A DNA stretch of 64,000 nt from Tetrapisispora phaffii CBS 4417 (lineage: Eukaryota; Ascomycota; Saccharomycetes; Saccharomycetales; Saccharomycetaceae): contig NC_016523.1 in NCBI RefSeq assembly GCF_000236905.1, forward strand, positions 930,001-994,000, in the 5' to 3' direction. The position numbers were made by a program, and so were the translations under genes. The notes beneath the pieces were generated by a model. That model did no database searches, was not told where the DNA came from, and worked only from the letters and a program-made list of their open reading frames with translations. This document shows, piece after piece, positions 38,078 through 48,121 of the stretch (the first letter of the stretch is position 1; the number at the start of each line of letters is the position of its first letter).

Positions 38078-38443
38078 TGTTGGGAATGACACTGGACGTA
38101 TAACTGAATATACGATACCAGATATTACCTCTTTACGAGACTATTGTTGTAAAACTGAAACAATAAGTCCTCACGAGAATGTAATAGCAGAATTTCTAAT
38201 GCATAAATAGTACTGTGGAACCATCAGTCTTCCGTACGTGTTCAACTCGACGACGTCGTGTCGTTGGACAGAACGGTAGATTGAAATATGATGTATATAT
38301 AAACCTCTGTAATCAATAGATAAATAATTCATTGATCCAGGTCCAAGAGACGAGAGAGATTAATCTGATTATATAGTATATAATCTAACAACTATTAATA
38401 TATTAAAGCAATGAATGCAACTATTAAGCATTCTAATTGAACA
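38078..38443 (+). mobile_element. Solo Ty-type LTR (~366 bp)
   Basis: It starts TGTTGGGAATGACACTGG and ends near AATTGAACA. A TATA-like TATATATAAACC lies near 38291. It shares most of its length with the fragments at 26050-26144 and 26556-26822, which fixes its boundaries. No internal retrotransposon sequence and no clear 5-bp target duplication remain. Its TGT end is 87 bp upstream of the tL(UAA) 5' end and reads away from it. Confidence 0.8.
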
Positions 38444-39253
38444 CGTAAGGCAGATTGACTGTTCGGCAATTCTGTTTATGCATTAGAATTTATCTCATTA
38501 AATTCTTGCAGGTAGCATTGTTCCAAGGTTCGTTTCTCCGCAGGATCTTGGTTTGATCTTTTTTTAACTTATATAATGATATTATTCATTTTAGAAATTA
38601 ACATGACTCTAAAGTATAAACTGGATAGCTATTTATACTTTTACTTTTCGACAAACTTTCAAGATAGTTTGTTTCTGTGGACTTGTTATGGTTGAATTAG
38701 TATAATAACGTATTAACAACTGTGTTTCGGATGATAAGATAGTTTCCTTAAGGAATTGTCATCTCATAACAATCTGTTATAATTCTAGCTAGGGTATCTT
38801 GGTTATGTATTCGGGATTGAGGTATAAATTAACTGTCAATTAAGTGGGCAATATGAATGTTTCAAAAACAGATTTGCGTTCATAATTGGTCACTTTTTAG
38901 TGTTGATTGTGATCATACCTTCTTTCTGTTACAATAAGGCAAAAAGGAAACAGAATTTCGCAAAGTTATACTTTCCAAAAATTTACTATTTATATTTTGT
39001 TACAAAAAATTATATTTCTGTGTTGAGGAAGACGTTAATTGAACACATTAACATACACCAAAATATTAAAACAAATTATTGTTCTCTTGCGGATATTAAA
39101 CTTTATATGTCTAAATTTATTGTTAGATTACAATTTATTATTGCAAGTACTTATTTCCGTGACTAGAAAGACTTTTCAAAGCAATTAACTATTTGAAATG
39201 GTTACATCCGTCCCTATATGAAATTACTACAAAATGTAAAGTATTTTATATAA
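38444..39253. other. Intergenic region solo LTR to PRP21
   Basis: 810 bp of AT-rich DNA, 3' of PRP21. An 88-codon plus-strand frame at 38900-39166 is Lys/Ile/Tyr-rich and looks like chance in AT-rich sequence. No RNA gene was seen. Confidence 0.4.
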
Positions 39254-40465
39254 CTAATCTTTCCTAGCCATTTTCTTGATGTTTTCATAGGCCTCAGCAT
39301 CTGTTAGGTTTGTCATCTTATGTTTTTGCTCAAATTTCGTTCTTTCCTCTTTATATTTAGGGTCTCCTAATAAAGTCTGCAAATATCTATCAAATTGTGC
39401 TACTGGGACCATTTTTTTAGTTATTGGGCATTCAATATAATGTCCACTTTTATTCCTATTATCCTTAATATCCGAATCATTGACCTCTGTATTCTGTTTA
39501 CTCTTTAATTTCTTATTCCTAGTTTCACCTGCAGCCTTAACTTTCATCTTTCTTTTTGTGTGTTTGCCTTGTTTGGAAACTTCTAATTCTTCCTTTTTAT
39601 TTATTGGTTCAATGCTTTGGAAATAAATTAACGTGGTGTTTTCATTTTTTGAAATCTCCTTTAATTTAAGGCCTTGCAGATTAATAGGTTTATTATATTC
39701 ATCTACATTATCCTTATCGAGCGTATTAGGGTCATCTAATGAAAATGCAGTTAATACTTTGAATTTTGTCCAGTTTATGGCTGCGTATTCAATATCTAAT
39801 AAATTCTTCTCCTTTTGGAACTTTTGACCAAGTTCTGCTTGATATTCAAGATATTCAGCTCTCTTGAAACTTCTTTCCAAGACAGTCCTTTTAAAATCAA
39901 TACCTTTTAGATTATTCCCAAACATTAGAGGTTTGACAATCTTATTGTTAAGTATCTCTTTATATTGATTTACAAAAACATTAAATGTTTTATTCAGATC
40001 ATGGTTCTCATTCAGAAATGCAAATTGGGGATTATCTATGTATTTTGTTTTTAACTTTTCTAGATAATTAATGTCTTCATTACAAACTACAAACTGGGCT
40101 GTAAGTTTCAGAATTTCAAAAGACTTTGGTTTTAAATTAGTATCATAATTTGAGAAGAAAAATGGATGCGGTTCATTCGGTACTTCTACTTTATTATCAT
40201 TTAATTCATCTACACTTATATTATCTTCTTCCTCTATCGTTTGCTTTCCTTCTTTTGCATTTTGTTCTAATTTATGGTCATTCAAATTTTTATCTAACAT
40301 ACATTGGTAATACTTGTGATACTCATTATCCGGATTCACAAAGCTAAATTTTTCATCTAATCTTAGTTCATCTTCAAAACTTTTCCCATGTTCTTTTATA
40401 TAATTCACAGTCTTTAGAATATGGTTTTTTATCTCATTATTGTCTATAATCGGTACTTCTTCCAT
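39254..40465 (-). CDS. PRP21: Prp21/SF3A1-type U2 snRNP subunit
   Basis: A 403-residue protein (S. cerevisiae Prp21 is 280). Two SURP modules are visible: residues ~14-60 (VNYIKEHGKSFEDELRLDEKF) and ~115-170 (EILKLTAQFV...FVNQYKEIL). The Prp9-binding helix and a basic region (KGKHTKRKMKVKAAGETRNKK) follow. Unlike S. cerevisiae Prp21, which ends after the basic region, this protein continues with GHYIECPITKKMVPVAQFDR and a segment to residue 403 that resembles the SF3A1 C-terminal part (CPVTGEKIP..., LLDPRW). Role: SF3a subunit in pre-spliceosome assembly. Confidence 0.92.
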   Translation of the reverse strand: MEEVPIIDNNEIKNHILKTVNYIKEHGKSFEDELRLDEKFSFVNPDNEYHKYYQCMLDKNLNDHKLEQNAKEGKQTIEEEDNISVDELNDNKVEVPNEPHPFFFSNYDTNLKPKSFEILKLTAQFVVCNEDINYLEKLKTKYIDNPQFAFLNENHDLNKTFNVFVNQYKEILNNKIVKPLMFGNNLKGIDFKRTVLERSFKRAEYLEYQAELGQKFQKEKNLLDIEYAAINWTKFKVLTAFSLDDPNTLDKDNVDEYNKPINLQGLKLKEISKNENTTLIYFQSIEPINKKEELEVSKQGKHTKRKMKVKAAGETRNKKLKSKQNTEVNDSDIKDNRNKSGHYIECPITKKMVPVAQFDRYLQTLLGDPKYKEERTKFEQKHKMTNLTDAEAYENIKKMARKD

Positions 40466-40966
40466 ATTGAATTGTTAAAGTTTTGGAAGCATATGCAGTT
40501 CTTGTATATTATCTGATGTTATAATTTGGTTCCGATTTAATGATACCACCAATAGCTCCAAAACATTTACATATTTAAAAATGGTTTAATATGGAAATTA
40601 AAAAATTAGTTGCTAAAATTAATTAATATTTCATTAGAGAATGCATTTTTTTTTCATTTTTTCAAATTTTAAACTTTAAAGTTTTTGATATTAGTTTTAA
40701 GTGACATGAACAAAATGTTATGTTCAGTTTACTCATACTTAAATTAATAACAATGACTCGAGAGATTATAAGATATCAATGATTCTCATCAATTGATAAG
40801 CTATGTTATTAACTTTCAATTTAAGATAATAGTTAATTAGTTTTTGAAATGTCTGTCTATCAATTATTGTTCAACATTAGTTTAACGTTACAATATATAC
40901 TAGCTTAGTAAATAAATTAATTATTTAAAAATTACACTTCCATTATTAATTTCAGCCGAAGTTAAA
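40466..40966. other. Intergenic region PRP21-SEC31
   Basis: 501 bp, very AT-rich, upstream of PRP21 and downstream of SEC31. No motif or gene stands out. Confidence 0.4.
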
Positions 40967-43900
40967 TTAAGTGGTAGCTTTAGAAATGGCAACAATTCTT
41001 TTAACACCTGTTAACCAATTACCAGCCTCCTCGGAGTGATTTTGTAAAATATCTTTTTGTATCTCTAAGGCTTCATCAAAGTTATGTGCTTTCATCAATT
41101 CAACAATATGGTAAATCTTTGACATGACTAATGGTGTGATTAAAGTATGTTTTTCAATATGTTGGAATAATATTTGCAATCTTTTTTTGCAATCTTTCAG
41201 TTGTTTAGAATATTCTTGCGGTAGTAATGGCGAGACACGTTGTAATTCTTCACGGAAGTATTTAATAATCTCTTGCTCTTGTTCAGGTTGAATTCCATTG
41301 TAAGCCAACTGTTTTGAATCATCCATGGAAACTGGTTTAAACTCATTTACTGCATCAACAGCAGAACCACGAGTAATTTCGCTAGAAGATTTATCATATT
41401 GAGACATGAGTGATACATTACTGGAATTAGGAGTGTTACTGATATCTTTAGCAGATTGTTTAGAGAACTTCCTGTTAAAAGATGGTGGGGGAGGGCCAGC
41501 GGTCACTTCCTGACCTTGTTTAGCTGCAACCGGCTGTGTTTGATTATCTCCTGGTATACCATTCTTGCTATTCATATGAAAACTATTTTGTAAAGCGCCA
41601 TCTGGTTGAGATGGAGCGTATGGGTTCATTGACATGCTAGCAGGAGTAATTATATTTTCTCCTACAAGAGAACCATTAAAATTATCACGCAAGACCTGAG
41701 GTGCCGCTGGAACTAGATTAGAGAATTGTGGTGGTTCAATACCGCTTGTAGGGGCATAAGGGTTATTAGAATTATTAGAATTAATTGGGATTCCAGTTAA
41801 GTTGCTCTGTGTCCTTGCATGAGCAGATGTAGCTGGTGCGTAAGGATTCGACGATACTGCAGTAACTATTTTTGGTTGATTGATAATGGATGGTTTTCTG
41901 GAAAGGTTCTTTGGCGGTGGAGGATTAATACCATTCATAGAAGCAATGGAGCTAGTTCTGGATTTCAGGTAAAGAGAATTCGATTGCGCTCTCTTTAATG
42001 GGAAACTCCCAACTGATTGGATAGGTTGAATAGGCATAACTTGAACAGCTTTTGCCCTTGTAACCTTTTCTGCAATATTCATTGGTAAGTCGTTCCAACC
42101 CTTATTCGATTGCAAATTGTTCCTTGGTGCTTGACCAGATGTCATGGCTGGCTTTTGAGGAGCAGCACTATCAGAATTAGGATGAAAAGTATCATTGTTT
42201 GATAAGATAGTTGCAGTTGGCTTAACTAAGCCTTGCAACGGTAAAACAGGAGTAGAAACAAATGACAAGTCTGCTGATTGATAAGTGTGGGATGACAAAA
42301 GACTTTGGGAGGAATCCATTCTCTTTATGCCTGATATATTTTTAACGGATGTAAGTGGTGACATTGATTGCAACGCTGACGATGGAGCATACGGATTATG
42401 AGAAAAGCTTTGGTTATTTGAACTATTCAAGCTAATTGGAGTTGCGACAGCTGGATTGTGATAGGATTGGTTGTTTTGCATATAATTAGCATTGTTACTA
42501 ACAATGGCAGAGAATGAATTTGAAGTCACAGAACTGTTAGAAGAATAATTTTGAAAACTTGCATCAACTGAACTTGAAACGCTTTGTAGCTTTGCAAAAG
42601 AATTGTGAATGCCCGCTTTAGAGAATAGTTCAGGTAACTCTTCATTTTCAGTTTCTAAGAAGTCATTATCTAGAGTATTATGCAAAAACATAGCAACACG
42701 TTCTTTTTCATTTCTAATAGCTTCATTGTCCTCTGGTAAAATTGATAAAATTTTTTGAGCAAAAGCATAAGAACCGTTCGAACACGCAATATCTATATAT
42801 TCTAGAAATTTTGAAATGACTTTGTCATCCGTTATTTTAATTTTATCATTACCTAATGAACTTGAAATCGCTACTAATTTCTCAATTAATTCATCTAAAA
42901 ATTCTGTATGCGTTAAACTGTTATTAGTAGATTTATTTAGCATATTTCTCTCCAGAGCATCGAATTCTTGGGACCACAAACTTGATACTTCATTAACTAT
43001 ATTCACAGATAAGTACAAAGCAATAGAATCTTGTCTATAGCCAGCTAAAGATAGCTTAGCTGCTAGCTTTGCCAAGTAAGAGTTTCTAATTTCTATATTG
43101 TCATTTGAATTTTCTACAATCGTATTGGCAGCAATTTTCCATTGTGAAACATCTAAGCTTTCAACTAAGTCATCTAATGAATTGTTGACTTTAGAATACA
43201 TGAATCTGACCAGAGATTTTTCTTCACCGTAGCTGGAGAAGAAAGTTTTGTTAACCAGATTTATTAAATTACTATTTTGACTATTCATAGCAATACACAT
43301 GGCTTCCATATGTAAATTATTTGCCAAAGCAGTTTTAATAGCTGCATGATAATTATTTTTTGATACATACTTTGCAATTTCTTTCTCAACACCGTCTGAT
43401 AATATAAAAGCTCCGCTTGGTTGATATGAATTTTCTAAAGTTGCGAAGAAGTCAGTATCTTCGTTTTGGGACTCGTTTTCAGAAGTATCATCATCATATG
43501 CAATTGATTCTATCAAAATTTCTTCTTTACCATCTAATGCCAATCTATCTATTAGATTCCAATCCTCTTCGTTATCATCATTACTTGATTTAGCCAACCT
43601 TTTATTAATAATTGCATTAAAATCTTTTGAATCAATGGCATCGGCTAACAATGTGTTCTCTTGAAAGCAACCTTTAATTTGTGCTCTCATTATCTTTATT
43701 CCTTTACCATTGCCCGTTAAAGTAACTAATTTATTACCAAAACCCCATTTAACCAATGGTTTTTTATTGGTTTTCCACTCTGGAGCAAGAATTTTATAAA
43801 TATGTGGCTTATTTATTGGATGCTTTATTTGAATATTTGAAACTTCATTCCAAAACACATCTTCAGACTTGTTCTCTAAAGATTCCTCCTTTTCATGATC

Positions 43901-44989
43901 CAAAGTAGTGGTATAATCTTGAAATGTTCTAACCAATACTTTTGATTCCTTGGTAGAATAAGCAACCAACTCAGGGAACTTAGGAGCCATTCTAACAGCC
44001 ATTGGCTTACTAACAACATCATTTTCTGAATTCAAACCTGAAACAGAGTATCCGGATAAAATTTCTCCGGACTGTGGGTTCCATAAATTAATAGAAAAAT
44101 CATCTTTACATGATGAAATCAAAAATCTTGGATCTGTTCTACACCAATCAAGAGAAGTGATTGGATGTCTATGGCCGTCTGACTTATCATTAGATAAAAC
44201 CGAGGTTGGTGTATTTGCCTTTCTTAAATCCCAAATGTAAATAGCAGACGAATTTTCGTCTGAAGAATAACCTGCTGTAGCTACTTTGGTTGAATTTTTA
44301 GGGTTCCATTCAACAACAGTCATTTGCACTGGTTCACGTATAGTAGTTGGGGTGTAAGATAATTTTAAAACTTCTCTATTAGCTTTTAAATCCCAAACAG
44401 ATGCATATGAAGTTGAAGCAGCAGAGGCGAATACATGAGATAATGAGTGATTCCAGGCTATTGAGGTAATCCCTAACTTTTTAGAATCAGAAGAGTGTTT
44501 AGCTGCTAAAGTACCTGATCCCGGTGTTATAGGTTTGTATGACAAATTATTAAGATAATTAGTATCCCATACTAAAATTTTACCAGTTGAACTACCAGAT
44601 AATAAAACGTTATTTTGTTTATTATTAAATTTAATGATGGTGATATCTTGGGCTTCATCTTCAAAAGATCCTATTTTTTCTAGCGATTCTTTTTTATCAG
44701 TTTTAAAAAGTTGAATAGTACCATTTTGCATAGCACCTGCAATCATTTCATTGTCAATAGACCATGATAAATCATTGAAAGTCGAGTCCACATCTATGGA
44801 AAGAACTGGAATATCACTTTTGGAAGAAATCAAAGACCACAATTTTAAAGTTGGTTGATTTTCATTCACTTGGGAGCTTGTGTTAAAAGTGTCATAATCT
44901 GAGGAACCAGCACCGGTTGCTAAATATGGTGTGACATCAGATGACCATCCAAATATTGAACCGTTATCATATTCTGCAACTTTAACCAT
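40967..44989 (-). CDS. SEC31: Sec31, COPII outer-coat subunit
   Basis: A 1340-residue protein (S. cerevisiae 1273). The N-terminal beta-propeller covers roughly 1-380 (VKVAEYDNGSIFGWSSD, GHRHPITSLDWCRTDPRFLISSCKDD), followed by the Sec13-binding blade insertion around 390-420 and the alpha-solenoid up to ~790. A Pro/Ser/Asn-rich disordered segment (~800-1230) carries repeated NPYAP motifs and PPPP runs for Sec23 contact. A C-terminal helical domain follows. Sec13-Sec31 heterotetramers form the COPII cage (established). Its partner SEC13 lies 14 kb away in this window. Confidence 0.97.
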   Translation of the reverse strand: MVKVAEYDNGSIFGWSSDVTPYLATGAGSSDYDTFNTSSQVNENQPTLKLWSLISSKSDIPVLSIDVDSTFNDLSWSIDNEMIAGAMQNGTIQLFKTDKKESLEKIGSFEDEAQDITIIKFNNKQNNVLLSGSSTGKILVWDTNYLNNLSYKPITPGSGTLAAKHSSDSKKLGITSIAWNHSLSHVFASAASTSYASVWDLKANREVLKLSYTPTTIREPVQMTVVEWNPKNSTKVATAGYSSDENSSAIYIWDLRKANTPTSVLSNDKSDGHRHPITSLDWCRTDPRFLISSCKDDFSINLWNPQSGEILSGYSVSGLNSENDVVSKPMAVRMAPKFPELVAYSTKESKVLVRTFQDYTTTLDHEKEESLENKSEDVFWNEVSNIQIKHPINKPHIYKILAPEWKTNKKPLVKWGFGNKLVTLTGNGKGIKIMRAQIKGCFQENTLLADAIDSKDFNAIINKRLAKSSNDDNEEDWNLIDRLALDGKEEILIESIAYDDDTSENESQNEDTDFFATLENSYQPSGAFILSDGVEKEIAKYVSKNNYHAAIKTALANNLHMEAMCIAMNSQNSNLINLVNKTFFSSYGEEKSLVRFMYSKVNNSLDDLVESLDVSQWKIAANTIVENSNDNIEIRNSYLAKLAAKLSLAGYRQDSIALYLSVNIVNEVSSLWSQEFDALERNMLNKSTNNSLTHTEFLDELIEKLVAISSSLGNDKIKITDDKVISKFLEYIDIACSNGSYAFAQKILSILPEDNEAIRNEKERVAMFLHNTLDNDFLETENEELPELFSKAGIHNSFAKLQSVSSSVDASFQNYSSNSSVTSNSFSAIVSNNANYMQNNQSYHNPAVATPISLNSSNNQSFSHNPYAPSSALQSMSPLTSVKNISGIKRMDSSQSLLSSHTYQSADLSFVSTPVLPLQGLVKPTATILSNNDTFHPNSDSAAPQKPAMTSGQAPRNNLQSNKGWNDLPMNIAEKVTRAKAVQVMPIQPIQSVGSFPLKRAQSNSLYLKSRTSSIASMNGINPPPPKNLSRKPSIINQPKIVTAVSSNPYAPATSAHARTQSNLTGIPINSNNSNNPYAPTSGIEPPQFSNLVPAAPQVLRDNFNGSLVGENIITPASMSMNPYAPSQPDGALQNSFHMNSKNGIPGDNQTQPVAAKQGQEVTAGPPPPSFNRKFSKQSAKDISNTPNSSNVSLMSQYDKSSSEITRGSAVDAVNEFKPVSMDDSKQLAYNGIQPEQEQEIIKYFREELQRVSPLLPQEYSKQLKDCKKRLQILFQHIEKHTLITPLVMSKIYHIVELMKAHNFDEALEIQKDILQNHSEEAGNWLTGVKRIVAISKATT

Positions 44990-46492
44990 TTTTTATTATA
45001 CTGGCGAAAAATGTAGGCTATTAAATAGTGATCTTTAGTTCTAGATTTTTCTTCTTTAATTCTCGATATTTGAAACAGTTGAGGGTTTCTAATAGTAAGA
45101 AACGAATGATTACTATTCTCGCTGTCCTTGCTTTCAATCTAAACTTGTAAAAGATTCTTTTCACTAGTATATGCGTTGCAACAATTCTAACAGTATGACA
45201 AGATACGATAACTATATAAGTGTATATACATATATATATATAAGCACGTTGAATGTTAAGTTAGTAAAACTCCATTCTTTACCATTAGAATTTTAAAGAA
45301 AATGTACTGTTGACCATTCATCAAATATTTTAAAATTCTGAATCTTTCAGTACATATTTTAGACTACATTAAAAACCGAATTGAAGTCAAATAAACGAGA
45401 GAGAAAGACACACAAAAAGAGAACACAGGAGGAGCTTACGAAAAAACAAACCACCTAAGCTACACCTTACTATAACGATAATCTTTCATTATGTTCTGTT
45501 GCTGTTGTACAATATTGGACGTAACTTCTTCCAGTGCCAAAAAAATACAATAAAGTTGGTACAAAAGTTGCTATTATCCACTAAATTAATTTCTTTTTGC
45601 ATATGCATATAAAAAGAGTACAGGGACTTGTTCTGCTAAGTTTTAAGTGATTAAAAAACAACTGAAAATTCAAAATTTCCAAATCATGAGATGAAGAAAT
45701 CTCTGGCAGCTCTGAAATGATACTTAGCATCCGAACGGATACTTAAGCATCATGTGTGTGTTCGGATAAATTTGTTGGAAAACAAACCCAGAGAAGACAA
45801 GGGACAAACTCGGCACAAAAACGGAAACGAAAAAAGTCAAAAGCCATAAAAAGCAAAAAACCAAAGACATTTTCTTTCTTTTTTTGATTTATTTTGGGTA
45901 TGTACCATAAAACAAAGGGTCGAAAGAGACGCCGGATAATTCGTAATTATCAATGCTAACGCTTCTGTTGTAGGTGGGAAATATAATTGCCCAAAAACGC
46001 GCTTGAGCCCAGTTTCCTGAACGAGGCAAGGACGTATAGTTTCTCTATGTAAATTTCTTTCCAATTACAGCAATACTATACAGTTCATCCATAAAAAATT
46101 GTCATATGCAGGATAACCCGATGAGACATGTTAGAATAACCGAACTTAAACCTACCATCAACATTCATACATACCGTGATTCTCACTATATACACTTATA
46201 GTTAAAATAATTGGATTATCCAAAAAATAATTTTTTTTGAAGAAAAACACACAACCTATCTAGTATATCAGAACACCGCTAGCTTCCCATGAAGTGCTTG
46301 AAACATTGTTCTCTTGACCAGGATTATACACTACTTACAAAACTAACGAACAAATCGAATACCAATAATTACCAAAAAGAAAATCGAAAAGGAAGTAGAA
46401 TTAGAAATACAAGTAAACCTTCCCTTTTATATCAAAAAAATCAATAAAAAATAACGTTCTTGCTTTTGTGGCATACCGTAAATTCAGTAACT

Positions 46493-46506
46493 CCCCCCCC
46501 CCCCCC
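46493..46506. repeat. Poly-C tract (C14)
   Basis: Fourteen consecutive C in an otherwise AT-rich intergenic region, preceded by CT. It may be a real homopolymer or a length-uncertain assembly spot. Confidence 0.85.
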
Positions 46507-46610
46507 TATTCCCTTTGAAACTCATTATTGGGAATCGTAATCCTTTCCATTTATGGCCAAAACTGGCCCAATTTAAACATTTGGGCTATTTAACCGCCCA
46601 GGTCTGAGCC

Positions 46611-46617
46611 CGGGTAA
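46611..46617 (+). promoter_or_regulatory. Reb1-type site upstream of CPR6
   Basis: CGGGTAA in the context GCCCGGGTAATCGG. A second site in the opposite orientation lies 200 bp closer to CPR6. Confidence 0.5.
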
Positions 46618-46682
46618 TCGGAACGTCGGCGGCTGACAGCTGGTTTAAGATCCAAGTTTGTAAGCGTTATAGGACCAAATAC

Positions 46683-46741
46683 AACTATAAGAGGTACATC
46701 TTGCTGAGCAATTCAAACAGTAAGATGTACCTCTTATAGTT
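46683..46741. repeat. Long inverted repeat upstream of CPR6
   Basis: The 20-bp arm AACTATAAGAGGTACATCTT (46683-46702) is perfectly complementary to 46722-46741. Pairing extends inward through CTG/CAG with one mismatch. The outer flanks (GGACCAA and TTGGACC) are also partly complementary. The central loop is about 11 nt. It lies ~260 bp upstream of the CPR6 ATG between two Reb1-type sites. Confidence 0.85.
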
Positions 46742-46812
46742 CCTTGGACCCATGCAGGATATATGCTCATAGATCTTCACATGGAATACCCGCTTGGATA
46801 GAGTAAGATCAG

Positions 46813-46819
46813 TTACCCG
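46813..46819 (-). promoter_or_regulatory. Reb1-type site upstream of CPR6 (minus)
   Basis: TTACCCG on the plus strand, ~185 bp upstream of the CPR6 ATG. GAA/TTC triplets spaced by 10 bp follow at 46831-46853 (TTC, GAA, GAA), a weak heat-shock-element-like pattern that would fit an Hsp90 co-chaperone gene but is not canonical. Confidence 0.45.
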
Positions 46820-47002
46820 AAAATGACTTTTTCTGACATGGAAATTGCTAGAAACACTGCCCTCAACACAATATTTTTACATATATAAGTAGGTCCTTTC
46901 CAATTGTTATTTGTTATTCATTATCACTCTTGGTTCTGAACAATTGCAAAGAACAATTGATACAACCAATAACTTGGACACCATTCATTACAACAAAAAA
47001 AC

Positions 47003-48121
47003 ATGACTAGACAGAAGACTTATTTCAACATTTCCATTAATAATAAACCAAAGGGTAAAATTGTATTTGAATTATACAATGATATTGCTCCAAAGACCGT
47101 TGAGAACTTTGTTACTCTATCCAACGAAGGTAACGGCTTGAAGTGCAAATCAAACCCAGATGTTCCACTATGTTACAAAGGATCAATCTTTCATAGAGTG
47201 ATTAAGGATTTCATGTTGCAATTTGGTGATTTTACAAATTTCGATGGTACTGGTGGTGAAAGTATTTATGGTGAGAAATTCGAAGATGAAAATTTTACTG
47301 TTAAACACGACAAACCATTCTTATTATCAATGGCTAATGCTGGTCCAAACACTAACGGTTCTCAGTGTTTTATCACAACTGTTCCAACTCCACATTTAGA
47401 TGGTAAACATGTTGTCTTTGGTGAAGTCATCGAAGGTAAAAGAATCGTTAGGTTAATTGAAAACTTACAATGCGATCAAGAAAACAACAAACCATTGTAT
47501 GACGTTAAAATCGATGAATGTGGCATTCTTCCAAATGATTACGAAGTTCCTGAAAATGCGGAAGAAACCCCAATGGATCAATACGGCGATAATTACGAGG
47601 ATTCATTGAAAAATGATCAAAAAGTAGACATTAATGATTACGACTCAGTTTATAAAGCCATTGAATTTGTTAAAAATATTGGTACAGAACAATTCAAATT
47701 GAAGGAATTGGAAGTTGCCCTTGAAAAGTATGAAAAATGTAATAAATTCTTGAAAGAATATTACCCAGATGACCTAGAGGAAGACCAACTTAAAGCCATC
47801 CAACAATTGAAAATATCAATACCATTGAACATAGCATTATGTGCATTGAAGTTAAAGAATTATAGAAGAGTTCTAGTAGCAGCCTCTGAAATCCTATATG
47901 CCGAAGGCGCAGATGACAAATCTAAGGCTAAAGCATTATACCGTCGTGGTATGGCATACTACTACATGAACGACACTGACATGGCATTGGCAGATTTAGA
48001 AATGGCAACCACATTCCAACAAAACGATCCAGCTATTTTGAAAGCAATCCAAGATACAAAGAATAAAAGAAAAGCAGAAAACAACAAGCAAAAGAAATCT
48101 CTATCTAAGATGTTCTCATAA
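47003..48121 (+). CDS. CPR6: Cpr6, Hsp90-associated cyclophilin-TPR co-chaperone
   Basis: A 372-residue protein. The N-terminal cyclophilin domain (~1-175) has [19 protein letters not shown], the [20 protein letters not shown] block and the active-site [12 protein letters not shown]. The C-terminal TPR domain (~215-350) has [21 protein letters not shown]. The C-terminus SLSKMFS is identical to yeast Cpr6. Cpr6 is a peptidyl-prolyl isomerase that docks on the Hsp90 MEEVD tail and competes with Sti1 (established). The length matches S. cerevisiae (371), and the sequence is closer to Cpr6 than to Cpr7. Confidence 0.97.
   Translation: MTRQKTYFNISINNKPKGKIVFELYNDIAPKTVENFVTLSNEGNGLKCKSNPDVPLCYKGSIFHRVIKDFMLQFGDFTNFDGTGGESIYGEKFEDENFTVKHDKPFLLSMANAGPNTNGSQCFITTVPTPHLDGKHVVFGEVIEGKRIVRLIENLQCDQENNKPLYDVKIDECGILPNDYEVPENAEETPMDQYGDNYEDSLKNDQKVDINDYDSVYKAIEFVKNIGTEQFKLKELEVALEKYEKCNKFLKEYYPDDLEEDQLKAIQQLKISIPLNIALCALKLKNYRRVLVAASEILYAEGADDKSKAKALYRRGMAYYYMNDTDMALADLEMATTFQQNDPAILKAIQDTKNKRKAENNKQKKSLSKMFS

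Larger units (their letters stand above)
44990..47002. other. Long divergent intergenic region SEC31/CPR6
   Basis: About 2.0 kb without a supportable gene. It must carry both promoters. Contents: AT-rich DNA near SEC31, a C14 homopolymer (46493-46506), a Reb1-type site at 46611, a strong hairpin at 46683-46741, a second Reb1 site at 46813 and a TATA-like ATATATAAG near 46881. A 75-codon minus-strand frame (45837-46064) has no recognisable similarity. No snRNA, RNase P/MRP or SRP RNA signature was seen. Confidence 0.5.

Noticed and set aside
38900..39166. 88-codon frame between the solo LTR and PRP21
   Set aside because: AT-driven composition, no motif and no expected gene at this position.
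45837..46064. 75-codon minus-strand frame between SEC31 and CPR6
   Set aside because: No recognisable similarity or conserved motif, and it lies in the shared promoter region.
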